Shown: in pieces, positions 43,901-50,921 of the stretch
Layout of the letters: each line of letters opens with the position of its first letter
Position numbering within the stretch: position 1 is the stretch's first letter
NCBI RefSeq assembly: GCF_000003815.2
Contig: NC_049991.1
Location: 15,936,971-16,000,970, forward strand
DNA from: Branchiostoma floridae
Taxonomy: Eukaryota; Chordata; Leptocardii; Amphioxiformes; Branchiostomatidae
Direction of reading: 5' to 3'
Length of the DNA stretch: 64,000 nucleotides
Program-made: the position numbers and the translations under genes
The notes under the pieces: model-generated
Seen by the model: the letters and a program-made list of their open reading frames with translations, nothing else
What the model was told of the DNA's origin: nothing
Database searches by the model: none

Positions 43901-44714
43901 CTCTCTTCGATGCACAGTTCAGGTCCTCATGAACTTTGTCCAACAGCCAAAGTAGAAACTCAAAGGCGTCGTGCTGGTTGTAGCCACTGTATTGGGAGGC
44001 GTACTTGGACACGGTGTTTTTGAAGTCACTGGTGAGCTTTGGGGTGTATTGACAGGACCACAGTGCCTTAAGAATCTTGGCAAAGTCTTCTGTGACCTCC
44101 CCACGGGTTACAGGTTTCAACCTGGTACTGTCCCGCCACCGACGGATCCTGCTCAAGTCCGACTTGTACTGGTTCAAGACGAAATATTCGGCTAGCATGT
44201 CGGTGTTACTGAGACACTGCAAGACGGCGTTCATAAAACACGTGTTGCCGTGGTTTCTCAGCCCAGACAGGCCGGGCACGGGCAGTTTACCTCCCGAGAA
44301 AATCAAAGAGTTCCTCTGGGTCCCGGAATCCTCCGTGGACACCACAGATTCCCGCGGACTTGAGCTGCCCACCGTGGAAGTCTCCTTGCTTTGTAGTTGT
44401 GAGAACAGCGACATATGTCGAACCATCTTCTGTACAAGCTTACCGACGGACCTAAACGACGGCCGAGAGCGCTTCAACATTCGCTTCTTCGCACGCAGCA
44501 ACACTGTAGGGGAAGGTGCAGAGCTCTCTGTGCCCGACACTGTTTCACTGAAGGTCGGGGTTCGTGAGAGAGCGGTTGGTTTTCTCGGCGACTCCGTGAA
44601 CCCACCTTCGGAGTCACTCGCGCCTTCCTCCGCCGATCTGGGCGGCGAACTCTGGTCTTCATTTTCCGCTGCGTCCTTCCCATCCTCAGAAGTCTCTTGT
44701 GTCTCGGCACTCAT
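28960..44714 (-). CDS. USP31: USP31/USP43-like ubiquitin-specific protease (876 aa, 14 exons)
   Basis: Deubiquitinase, peptidase C19. Exons in order on the minus strand: 43884-44714, 40510-40762, 39252-39331, 35462-35600, 34887-34995, 34447-34558, 34061-34161, 33475-33552, 32994-33123, 32230-32352, 31833-32070, 31051-31177, 30560-30687, 28960-29141. Every junction is GT-AG and in phase; total 2631 nt. Residues 1-140 are Ser/Glu-rich and disordered. The Cys box GLRNHGNTCFMNAVLQCLSN has Cys159. SQYSGYNQHDAFEFLLWLLD and YRSSLTCPTCHRQSNTFDP (a zinc-type CxxC) follow. The His box NMTGGHYTG has His729. The tail ends MTESRV. The match to vertebrate USP31/USP43 extends through all exons, including the ubiquitin-like insert. 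The first in-frame ATG (44714) was chosen; the frame is open upstream only to a GTG. The edges of exons 12, 13 and 14 are repeated in the introns. Confidence 0.93.
29131..30060 (-). repeat. Tandem array of nine copies of the exon 14 acceptor and 5' edge
   Basis: The plus-strand landmark ACCGTGGTCC (or ACCATGGTSC) recurs at 29131, 29244, 29346, 29459, 29561, 29664, 29787, 29900 and 30015. Spacings are 113, 102, 113, 102, 103, 123, 113 and 115 bp, so the first units form a 215-bp higher-order repeat. On the minus strand each unit has a pyrimidine tract, an AG acceptor (CTCCAG or TTCAG) and the first 18 or so codons of exon 14, EDHGGFSSDSRPFVRSVH. The leftmost unit is the real exon, which alone continues into a unique tail. 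This is not a CRISPR array: the units are adjacent, coding-derived and lie in a eukaryotic gene. Confidence 0.9.
30450..30512 (-). repeat. Partial copy of the 3' edge of exon 13 with its splice donor
   Basis: On the minus strand this segment encodes SDVSSHDDTSDTG and ends in a GTGAGTAAG donor, nearly the same as the end of exon 13 (SDISSHDDTSDTG, GTGAGTAAAG) 100 bp upstream. The first half of exon 13 is missing, but a CTGCCCAG just before AAGTGACGTC could serve as an acceptor. Confidence 0.75.
30776..30987. mobile_element. TACTGTAAATGC inverted-repeat element, copy 1
   Basis: The ends TACTGTAAATGCAGAAATG and AAATGCATTTACAG are inverted. The interior contains TTTTCCCGCTACCGCAAAAG. The same ends and interior occur at 34211-34357. 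TA at the border would suit a Tc1/mariner-type target, but no transposase is present. It lies in intron 12 of the USP31/43-like gene. Confidence 0.72.
31140..31520 (-). repeat. Three tandem copies of the exon 12 acceptor and 5' edge
   Basis: Unit 1 (from 31140) is the genuine start of exon 12. Units 2 (about 31227-31376) and 3 (about 31377-31520) repeat, on the minus strand, the acceptor region and the first 12 or so codons. The genuine exon reads FSKNPVDGRWYK. The copies read FSKNQVDGR then TAG, and ISKNPMDGR then TGA, so the Trp codon is a stop in both. Shared flank such as ATGATGAGGCAAATAG shows that intron sequence was copied as well. Confidence 0.82.
34211..34357. mobile_element. TACTGTAAATGC inverted-repeat element, copy 2
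   Basis: It begins TACTGTAAATGCAGAAATG and ends AAAATGCATTTACAGTA, with good terminal symmetry, and shares the CCATTTTCCCGCTACCGC interior with 30776-30987. It lies in intron 6 of the USP31/43-like gene. Confidence 0.75.
35045..35460. repeat. Intronic tandem repeat, three units of about 135-143 bp
   Basis: AACCTTCCATCTACATCTTC or a close variant occurs at about 35054, 35189 and 35332. Each copy is followed by CTGAATGAAATAT and GAGAGCAGATTT or close variants. It lies in intron 4 of the USP31/43-like gene, immediately 3' of exon 4. No splice site was copied. Confidence 0.75.
35619..35960. mobile_element. Non-autonomous hAT-like element, 342 bp
   Basis: The left end CAGGACTTGAAATAC and the right end GTATTTCAAGCCCTG are inverted and start CAGGR, fitting hAT ends. 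The adjacent 8-mers AATAACGA (35611-35618) and AATGATGA (35961-35968) agree at 6 of 8 positions, consistent with an aged 8-bp duplication. Its edge is only 18 bp from the acceptor side of exon 4 of the USP31/43-like gene. Confidence 0.65.
36203..37730. mobile_element. Inverted-repeat element of about 1.5 kb in USP31/43-like intron 3
   Basis: The left end TAACGCTAGTTAACCTTTAT is repeated exactly in inverse at the right end, and the match extends to 25 bp through ATTCGTT. An internal ACGAATAAAGGTCACG near 37490 resembles the arm. ORFs inside (such as 36425-36706 and 37149-37391) show no recognised domain. No clear target duplication was found (CTAT against CTCT at the edges). Confidence 0.65.
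38675..38729. repeat. Hairpin with 16-bp perfect arms
   Basis: CCAGACTGGTATTTTG (38675-38690) and CAAAATACCAGTCTGG (38714-38729) are exact inverted copies separated by 23 nt, in intron 3 of the USP31/43-like gene. It could be a tiny foldback element or a structured intron segment; there is no evidence for a microRNA. Confidence 0.55.
38875..39020. repeat. Dispersed repeat, copy 2 of 3 (diverged)
   Basis: It starts CCAAGCAGAAGTTAGGCTC, continues with a T-rich tract and GGCGTTTTATC, and later has ACCAATAAAAACGCAG. These blocks correspond to the left and right arms of the 40330-40500 copy. Confidence 0.5.
40330..40500. repeat. Dispersed repeat, copy 3 of 3, ending next to a splice donor
   Basis: AAGCAGAGGTTAGGCTCCGG at the left matches the right end of 19405-19513 in reverse. 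CGGCCTTTCTATTTTG and AAATAGAAAGCCCAATAAAA are inner inverted blocks. The right edge is within about 10 bp of the GT donor of exon 2 of the USP31/43-like gene (exon ends at 40510). Confidence 0.6.
41950..42013 (-). repeat. Short 3'-end fragment of the GATACA-tailed non-LTR element
   Basis: TCTGTATCTCTATTTGTATC followed by TATAAAGCCAGTATAACCGCC and a GTGTAACAAACCAGC block matches the tail and 3' UTR of the fragment at 5215-5640. Only the extreme 3' end is present, as expected for a strongly 5'-truncated insertion. Confidence 0.65.
43208..43234. repeat. CT microsatellite
   Basis: A run of CT dinucleotides with one TTT interruption in intron 1 of the USP31/43-like gene. Intron 1 (40763-43883) otherwise shows only the GATACA-tail fragment. 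Confidence 0.85.
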
Positions 44715-46016
44715 TTCTCCCGGTACATTATGTGCCTTGCTTTCTCCGATAACGTCATTGTGGGTCACTTGAACAAAATATCATTAGAAACAGAGTAAAA
44801 GAACTGCAACTTTTTAAAATCGTAGAAATCCGCCATTTCCTTGCAGGTGGACTCCTGCAGCGCCTAGGTCAAAGGTTACCAGGTCTCGCGAGATCTCCCC
44901 AGCCCGTTTTGGCGGGAAAAGTTGGACACCTGTTGGAGTGTAAACGTCATGGGGACAAGTGAGGACACATAACACAGACCCCACATGAACTTGACCTTCA
45001 TTCATCTATAACACGAGCAATATTTACAGTCTAGACCGATCTAATGATACGTACACTACAAAGTGGCAGACGGCCAAAGAGTCCGACTAAACTAGTATTG
45101 CGGACTTGGTGTAACGTTAACGTTAACGGGGGGGATCCAATGTCCGGTAACTGTTCTAAGTGAATGCGCATGGCTTTTGTCATCGTACGTTTTACTGAGA
45201 ACCCATCAAAAACAATTTAAGATCTTGTTAACAACCATATAACTGTGATTTAAGCTGTGCAGACATATGTTTCCTTTAACGGCAGCATTCCGAACTTTAC
45301 TTTGACAGCGCGCGAAAGTTTTGGCAGGTTTGGACTTGCGTTTCAGTGGAACGTTCTAACACAAAAAAGGGGGTCCAAACTCCGATAAGTTAACAACCAA
45401 TCCATCTCTGCATATTTTTAAGCATCCTATGCATGCAAAATAACACTAAGCTCCTGCAATACTATTTTTTGTCACAAATATATGCAATATTTTGAATTAC
45501 GATGCATATTTAAATACGTTTACTTACAAGGATTACCTCTCACGGTGAAACCAACCTGTCGCCAAAAAGAAAAATGGCGGCACATTTGTTTACATCTGCC
45601 TGTGATTACACTTTTTCACTTTCGGCTTCTGTATTTCCTGCTTCAACCTTGTTTTTAACAGCAAAAACGACCACAGGATTTCTTTAGTCGGTAGGGATCG
45701 ATTTTCTTGAATGATTGGTACTCTACTGACAGGTTGACTAACTCCATCATGTTGAGCATCGCTCGGCTTCCTTCAAAGGTGATTGGCAAAGATGGCGGGG
45801 GTGACAGGGCCGTGAACATGCGGCATAATTCAGCTCCGATTATCCAACTATAAAAGCAAAGACACGGCATAGCTGTGCTTATTTAGGAAGTTTTATAGAT
45901 AGCCTTCTCATCTGTGGTGGTATCTTTTCACATTTCGTATTTGACGATGAATTATTTAATAGTTTCCCGGGCCATGTTCTCGATATGTATGCACCTTGAG
46001 GCACCACCAGGAAGCC
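44715..46016. promoter_or_regulatory. Upstream region of the USP31/43-like gene and 5' part of a retrotransposon
   Basis: The region next to 44714 should contain the promoter and 5' UTR of the minus-strand USP gene. A GTTAACGTTAACGGG motif at about 45116-45130 has an inverted counterpart at 50652-50664, on the other side of the retrotransposon. The 5' border of the retrotransposon cannot be fixed; its 5' UTR probably begins somewhere after 45600. Confidence 0.35.
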
Positions 46017-46262
46017 ATGGACTCCAGACAGCGCACCAAACCAGCGAGAAGACCACAGTGGATGCCAAACACTCAGCCCTACATGCGGCGCGGACAACAC
46101 CCCCCACCCCTCTGGAACACTCCACGGGACTCGTCGCAGATGTACCCGAGGAACCCAGCACGTGCACCAAGCCACCAGGGGACCGACTGGAACCACACAC
46201 GGGACAAACAGCAGACTGTGGAGAAGCTGTTACATATGCTGACGGACTTCCTGAAGCAGTGA
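46017..46262 (+). CDS. Putative small ORF1 of non-LTR retrotransposon (81 aa)
   Basis: This ORF opens with ATG (MDSRQRTKPARR) and ends with TGA at 46262, 120 bp before the large ORF. It is strongly basic and rich in Pro, Arg, Gln and Asn in the first half (QPYMRRGQHPPP), then has a short helical segment ending LLHMLTDFLKQ. The position and charge would suit a nucleic-acid-binding ORF1 product, but it is far shorter than usual ORF1 proteins and has no zinc knuckle or RRM that I can see. A longer overlapping ORF in another frame (45914-46366) is an alternative. Weakly supported. Confidence 0.4.
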   Translation: MDSRQRTKPARRPQWMPNTQPYMRRGQHPPPLWNTPRDSSQMYPRNPARAPSHQGTDWNHTRDKQQTVEKLLHMLTDFLKQ

Positions 46263-46381
46263 AAGTCAGACAGTATGGTATGCATAGATTGGAAGACTTT
46301 GGACAATCTGTGAGTAGTTATACATCCATGGAACTATACAGGTACACAATTTCATATTACCTATAGCTAGTCAACACTATT

Positions 46382-49300
46382 ATGTATGAAAATCACTCTG
46401 CTGACAATGTAGCCAAGCTCGCCCTTTGTAACACTAGTATGACAATTCAGAAGGTTGCTTTGAAATTCGGTTCTTGGAATATCCAAGGCGGCCTTAGGCG
46501 AAAATGCCAAGACGAAGATTTTGTTTCCCACTTAGCTGATTTTGATTTTATTTGCTTGCAAGAAACCTGGCTTAAGCCAGGGGAAAACTTTAGAATAGAT
46601 TCATTTAGTTTTTATAGAAGTGATAGAAGTGCTAAGAAATCATCCAGAAGGAATTCTGGCGGCGTAGTTATTATGTTTAGAAACAAGTTCTCAAAAGGCG
46701 TGACAAAACTTTCAATAGGGCACCCAGATATTCTTTGGTGCAAGTTAGATAGAAATTTCTTTGGTCTGGAGCGAGATTTGTATGTCGGATGTGCCTATTT
46801 CTCCCCTGAAAATTCTTCATCTATCAAAATGGAAAACAACCTAGTCTTTGAAACTTTACAAGAAGATATATCAAAATTTTCAAATCAAGGAGACGTATTA
46901 CTCTTAGGTGATCTAAATGCCAGGACAGCATCCCTTCAGGAATCCTTTATCCACGACGATTGTTTGAGCCATGAATTTTTAGATGTAAGAGAAGATATAC
47001 AGGCTAGGTCCAGCTGTGACAAAGGAGTAAACAGATATGGCAACCAACTCCTAGACCTTTGCTCTGCAGCCAACCTCGTGATTTTAAATGGACGGGTACC
47101 GGGTGATCTATCGGGAAAACTTACATGTCACAAATACAATGGCTCAAGCCTGGTAGACTATTATATCGTAAATTCAGAATTCCTCTCCAAAATTCAATAT
47201 TTAAAAGTAAATGACCTTTCCGTGTTTTCTGACCATTGTTCATTGTCATGTTCCATATCCACAAACTACTCTCCTTATGTGAAACAAGAAAATACCCCGG
47301 CGAACCCATTACCAACAAAATACATATGGGACGAGGATTCTCATGCAAAATTCACTGAAGCACTACTAGCGCCCTCGACATTATCAAACTTACAAAAATT
47401 TATGAATAACCCTTTCCCAAATGTGGACAATGCTGTAAAAGAAATTACAAATATTATTACTGATGTGGCCGATAAATCTCTCCGGAAGATTGTTTACAGG
47501 AAAAATAAGAAAAAGAAAAAGAAAAGCAAACCATGGTTCACATCATCTTGTTTTTCCCTCAAACGTAAAGTAAACCAACTGGCTGCTCAGTTCTCTAGAT
47601 GTCCATGGAGACTCGACATCCGCCATGCATATTTCTGTAACCTTAAATTATATAAGAAAAAACTAAAAACAGAAAAAAGACTATTTAAAGAGAGGCAATG
47701 GACAAATCTTAGCAAACTTAGCAAAGTAAACCCACAACAATTTTGGAGAGAAATGAAACAGCAACAACTAAATGACAATGATAAACAACAGGAAGATGAC
47801 AGCATAACTCACGAAGCCTGGAGAACTCACTTTAAAAATCTAAACAATTTAGCGGAAAACGACACATCTGACAAAGACTTTCATCAACATGTAATACAAG
47901 AAAGGCCTCAACTTCTCAATAGAATGAACAATAGGACCACAATAGACCGAAACAATAAGAAACAAACAGACAACATCATCAATAATCTTGAAAACCAAAC
48001 GGGAAACCCCTTAGATTTCGAAATCACCGAAGAGGAAGTAAAGAATGGCTTACGAAATCTGAAAAACAACAAAGCATGTGGTATTGATTCGATTCTCAAT
48101 GAGATGCTGAAATATGGAGACACAAAACTTATCCCACCACTAAAAAAACTATTCAATGTCATCCTTCAGTCCGGCAATTTCCCACAAGTATGGAGTAAAA
48201 GCATTTTAGTCCCAATATTTAAAAGCGGCGTCACTTCAAACCCATCAAATTACAGAGGGATAGCTATTTCCAGCTGCGTTGGAAAACTATTCACATTTAT
48301 ACTAAACAGACGATTGCAGCACTTTCTTGAAAACGAAAACATATTATCTCCTTTTCAGTCCGGCTTCCGAAAAGACTTCAGGACAAGTGATAACATATTT
48401 GTTCTAAAAACTTTAATAGATCAACAGATATCTGTACCTGGAGGAAAATTATATGCCTGTTTTGTGGATTTCAGGAAGGCTTTTGATTCAGTCTGGAGAA
48501 ATGGGTTATTTTACAAACTTTTATCTTCTGGCATTGGTGGAAAGTTCTTTAGTATGATAAAATCCATGTATTCCAATGTAGAATTCTGTGTTAAAACATC
48601 AAAAGGTTTGTCAAATTACTTTAAATCAGCACGTGGAGTACGCCAAGGTTGTAACCTAAGTCCGCTTCTTTTTAATCTTTTTGTAAATGATCTCCCAACT
48701 TTATTAACATCACCATCATCCGATCCCGTTTTTCTAAAAGATGCCCCCATAAGCAGCCTGCTCTGGGCAGACGATCTTGTGCTCCTGTCCAGATCAGAAG
48801 CAGGACTAAAGGAGTGTCTCAAAGGACTAGATAAGTACTGCTCCCTGTGGAAACTATCCATCAACAGGGATAAAACCAAAGTCATGGTTTTCTCTAAAAA
48901 TGGACGAGCATACAAAAATCAGCGCTCCCCTTTCCAAATACAGGGACAGACCATAAACATCACAGACTCTTATACATATCTTGGAATAGACATAACCCCA
49001 TCGGGATCTTTCAATCGTGCTACGAAACAAATCAGATTAAAAGCCCTTCGCGCATCGTTTAAACTTAAATCTCTATTGGCATCTAACTACAATCCGTCTA
49101 TCTCCCTCTCCCTAGATTTGTTTAACAGCCTAGTCAAGCCTATTTTACTTTATTGTAGTGAGGTAATAGGGACCAATATTCGATGCAGAGACTTTATTCT
49201 AAATGGTATAGTAGAGTTACCAAATGAAAATATTAGGGAGAAAGTCTGCAACATGTTGTCTCCGATTTTGGGATCTAATGTACATGATCTAGTTCTTAAG

Positions 49301-50233
49301 GTTGCCCGTACTGGGAAGAAATCTGATACAGTAGCATGTCGCCCTGTTCTAGTGCGTTTTAAGAAGTACAAAGATAAGTTGAATGTCTTATATAATTCAA
49401 AAACCCTAGCTAATCAAAATGTTTTATTAGAACAGCCTACAACGTCCTATGAGATACCTGACTTGGAATATGTTCTTCTTAACTATTGCAAAATGCTTCT
49501 CTGTGTCCCAAGAGGCTCTGTAAACGCTGCCATCAGAGGCGAATTAGGAATGTTTCCATTATACGTTGACATGCAAACACAACTTATTAAATACTGGCTT
49601 AGATTACGTACCCTTCCCAATGATAGAATTGTAAAGAAGGCATATGACACAGCAGTTGAACATGAACTAGAATGGACTGTCCATGTTCAAGATATTTTGT
49701 GCAGGCATGGTTTCCAAAGTGTTTGGCTAAGCCCTGCGGTTGATGCCAAACACTTTGGTAACATATTCAAAGAACGTTTAAAAGACACATTTCTCTCTGG
49801 CTGGCGACGAGAAATAAACAGTTGCAACAAACTAAAAACCTATTCCCAAATCAAAAGTCACTTTATACTTGAAAATTACCTCTCGTCAGTTCGTAATAAA
49901 GCCTTTGCTGTCAACATAACCAAATTAAGAATCAGTTCACACTGCTTGGAAATAGAAAAAGGTCGGTACCGTAATATACCAGCCAACCAGAGGCAATGTC
50001 CTTCATGTAAAGATGGTATTGAAGATGAGTACCATTTCCTAATGACATGCCCCACATATAGCGTAGATAGACAAAAATTAATGGATACAATCACATGTAA
50101 ATCTAGCACACCTTTACCAAAGACAAACAAATGTACTTTCAATCTACTTATGTCATGTCCAGACAACATATCTTCGTATTTAGGCCAATACATATGTAAT
50201 GCTCTAAAAAAGAGAGAATCTATTGTACAGTAA
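46382..50233 (+). CDS. Non-LTR retrotransposon ORF2: AP endonuclease and reverse transcriptase (1283 aa)
   Basis: One continuous ORF from ATG at 46382. The APE-type endonuclease spans about residues 27-290: FGSWNIQGG, then LQETWLKPG with the catalytic Glu, LLLGDLNAR with the Asp-Asn pair, and FSDHCSL with the terminal Asp-His. A charged linker with a Lys-rich tract (about 375-390) follows. The reverse transcriptase covers about 560-850 with NNKACGIDSI, NYRGIAISSCVGK, FVDFRKAFDSV, RGVRQGCNLSPLLFN and the catalytic LLWADDLVLL near residue 795. Near residue 1205 a C-terminal CPSCKDG...EYHFLMTCP forms a zinc-binding CCHC-type motif, as in many LINE proteins. No RNase H domain is seen. All catalytic motifs are intact, so the copy may be young or active. 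The clade (L2, CR1, Nimb or other) cannot be settled by eye. Confidence 0.93.
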   Translation: MYENHSADNVAKLALCNTSMTIQKVALKFGSWNIQGGLRRKCQDEDFVSHLADFDFICLQETWLKPGENFRIDSFSFYRSDRSAKKSSRRNSGGVVIMFRNKFSKGVTKLSIGHPDILWCKLDRNFFGLERDLYVGCAYFSPENSSSIKMENNLVFETLQEDISKFSNQGDVLLLGDLNARTASLQESFIHDDCLSHEFLDVREDIQARSSCDKGVNRYGNQLLDLCSAANLVILNGRVPGDLSGKLTCHKYNGSSLVDYYIVNSEFLSKIQYLKVNDLSVFSDHCSLSCSISTNYSPYVKQENTPANPLPTKYIWDEDSHAKFTEALLAPSTLSNLQKFMNNPFPNVDNAVKEITNIITDVADKSLRKIVYRKNKKKKKKSKPWFTSSCFSLKRKVNQLAAQFSRCPWRLDIRHAYFCNLKLYKKKLKTEKRLFKERQWTNLSKLSKVNPQQFWREMKQQQLNDNDKQQEDDSITHEAWRTHFKNLNNLAENDTSDKDFHQHVIQERPQLLNRMNNRTTIDRNNKKQTDNIINNLENQTGNPLDFEITEEEVKNGLRNLKNNKACGIDSILNEMLKYGDTKLIPPLKKLFNVILQSGNFPQVWSKSILVPIFKSGVTSNPSNYRGIAISSCVGKLFTFILNRRLQHFLENENILSPFQSGFRKDFRTSDNIFVLKTLIDQQISVPGGKLYACFVDFRKAFDSVWRNGLFYKLLSSGIGGKFFSMIKSMYSNVEFCVKTSKGLSNYFKSARGVRQGCNLSPLLFNLFVNDLPTLLTSPSSDPVFLKDAPISSLLWADDLVLLSRSEAGLKECLKGLDKYCSLWKLSINRDKTKVMVFSKNGRAYKNQRSPFQIQGQTINITDSYTYLGIDITPSGSFNRATKQIRLKALRASFKLKSLLASNYNPSISLSLDLFNSLVKPILLYCSEVIGTNIRCRDFILNGIVELPNENIREKVCNMLSPILGSNVHDLVLKVARTGKKSDTVACRPVLVRFKKYKDKLNVLYNSKTLANQNVLLEQPTTSYEIPDLEYVLLNYCKMLLCVPRGSVNAAIRGELGMFPLYVDMQTQLIKYWLRLRTLPNDRIVKKAYDTAVEHELEWTVHVQDILCRHGFQSVWLSPAVDAKHFGNIFKERLKDTFLSGWRREINSCNKLKTYSQIKSHFILENYLSSVRNKAFAVNITKLRISSHCLEIEKGRYRNIPANQRQCPSCKDGIEDEYHFLMTCPTYSVDRQKLMDTITCKSSTPLPKTNKCTFNLLMSCPDNISSYLGQYICNALKKRESIVQ

Positions 50234-50776
50234 CAGTTCGACTTGTTTAACTTGCATATTACATTATTTCAATACGCCATTTATGTTCATATTCCTGTAC
50301 TATACATGTATGTAGTTATAGACCTTAGACGAATATCATTGTATTAATTGACTTATCACTGTTGCCTTACAATTGTACCATGTGCAAATGTCGTGCAATA
50401 AAGTTCATTCATTCATTCATATGTTCGCTCGTCAGCATGCACGGAAGGCGTCAAACTTGTGTACTTTTTTCAATCGTTATCTGTTGGGGCTTACCAACTT
50501 GGACACATACTCTGACTTTTCAGTTATTTACAACAAGGTTTAGTCCATAACAAGTTGCACTTATTATGTGCAGACACTTATGCATATCTCCGCAAAAATG
50601 ATTTTAAAATCCTACCGGACTTTGGACCCCTACCGGACTTTGGACCCCTCCCGTTAACGTTAACGGACGATTGTTAAAATGAACAGAATGTAACTAACGT
50701 TACTGTTGATATTATGTACTGGTATTCATTTCAAGTACAGATGTAATGTTGTCAGACACAAGCATTCACTCGTAGG

Positions 50777-50811
50777 CAGCGTTTTGCCTTCGCCAATAAG
50801 GCAAAACGCTG
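50777..50811. repeat. Perfect hairpin, 14-bp arms
   Basis: CAGCGTTTTGCCTT and AAGGCAAAACGCTG are exact inverted copies around a 7-nt loop. Immediately to the right lies a second inverted pair (50831-50846 and 50906-50921), so both may belong to one palindromic element. Confidence 0.65.
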
Positions 50812-50830
50812 TTTTCGGTAGTCGCCGGCC

Positions 50831-50921
50831 GATAGCGACGGTTGTACTGTATAGCAACACGTTACATGAAACGTTATCTAGTAATAGCTAATGCTCAAAG
50901 TACAATACAACCGTCGCTATC
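50831..50921. repeat. Inverted repeat with 16-bp perfect arms
   Basis: GATAGCGACGGTTGTA (50831-50846) and TACAACCGTCGCTATC (50906-50921) are exact inverted copies with a 59-bp spacer. Similarity continues imperfectly outside the arms (CCGGCC left, CTGCGGC right). Confidence 0.65.

Larger units (their letters stand above)
46017..50420 (+). mobile_element. Apparently intact APE-type non-LTR retrotransposon
   Basis: A small ORF, an unbroken endonuclease/reverse transcriptase ORF and a 3' end with AATAAA followed by an ATTC repeat (50404-50420) form a coherent LINE-type element on the plus strand. The right border is set by the microsatellite tail and the left is a minimum. No target duplication was found, which is common for elements with microsatellite tails. 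It lies upstream of and divergent from the USP31/43-like gene. Confidence 0.85.

Noticed and set aside
44715-44768. N-terminal extension of the USP31/43-like protein to 44768
   Set aside because: The extended frame starts with GTG, not ATG; the first ATG is at 44714. A spliced upstream exon cannot be excluded.
44077-44772. 231-aa plus-strand ORF
   Set aside because: It is antisense to the first coding exon of the USP31/43-like gene, whose family match is unambiguous on the minus strand.
45914-46366. 150-aa plus-strand ORF overlapping the small basic ORF of the retrotransposon
   Set aside because: Composition is unremarkable and it overlaps the better placed 81-aa basic ORF in another frame. 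It is kept only as an alternative ORF1.
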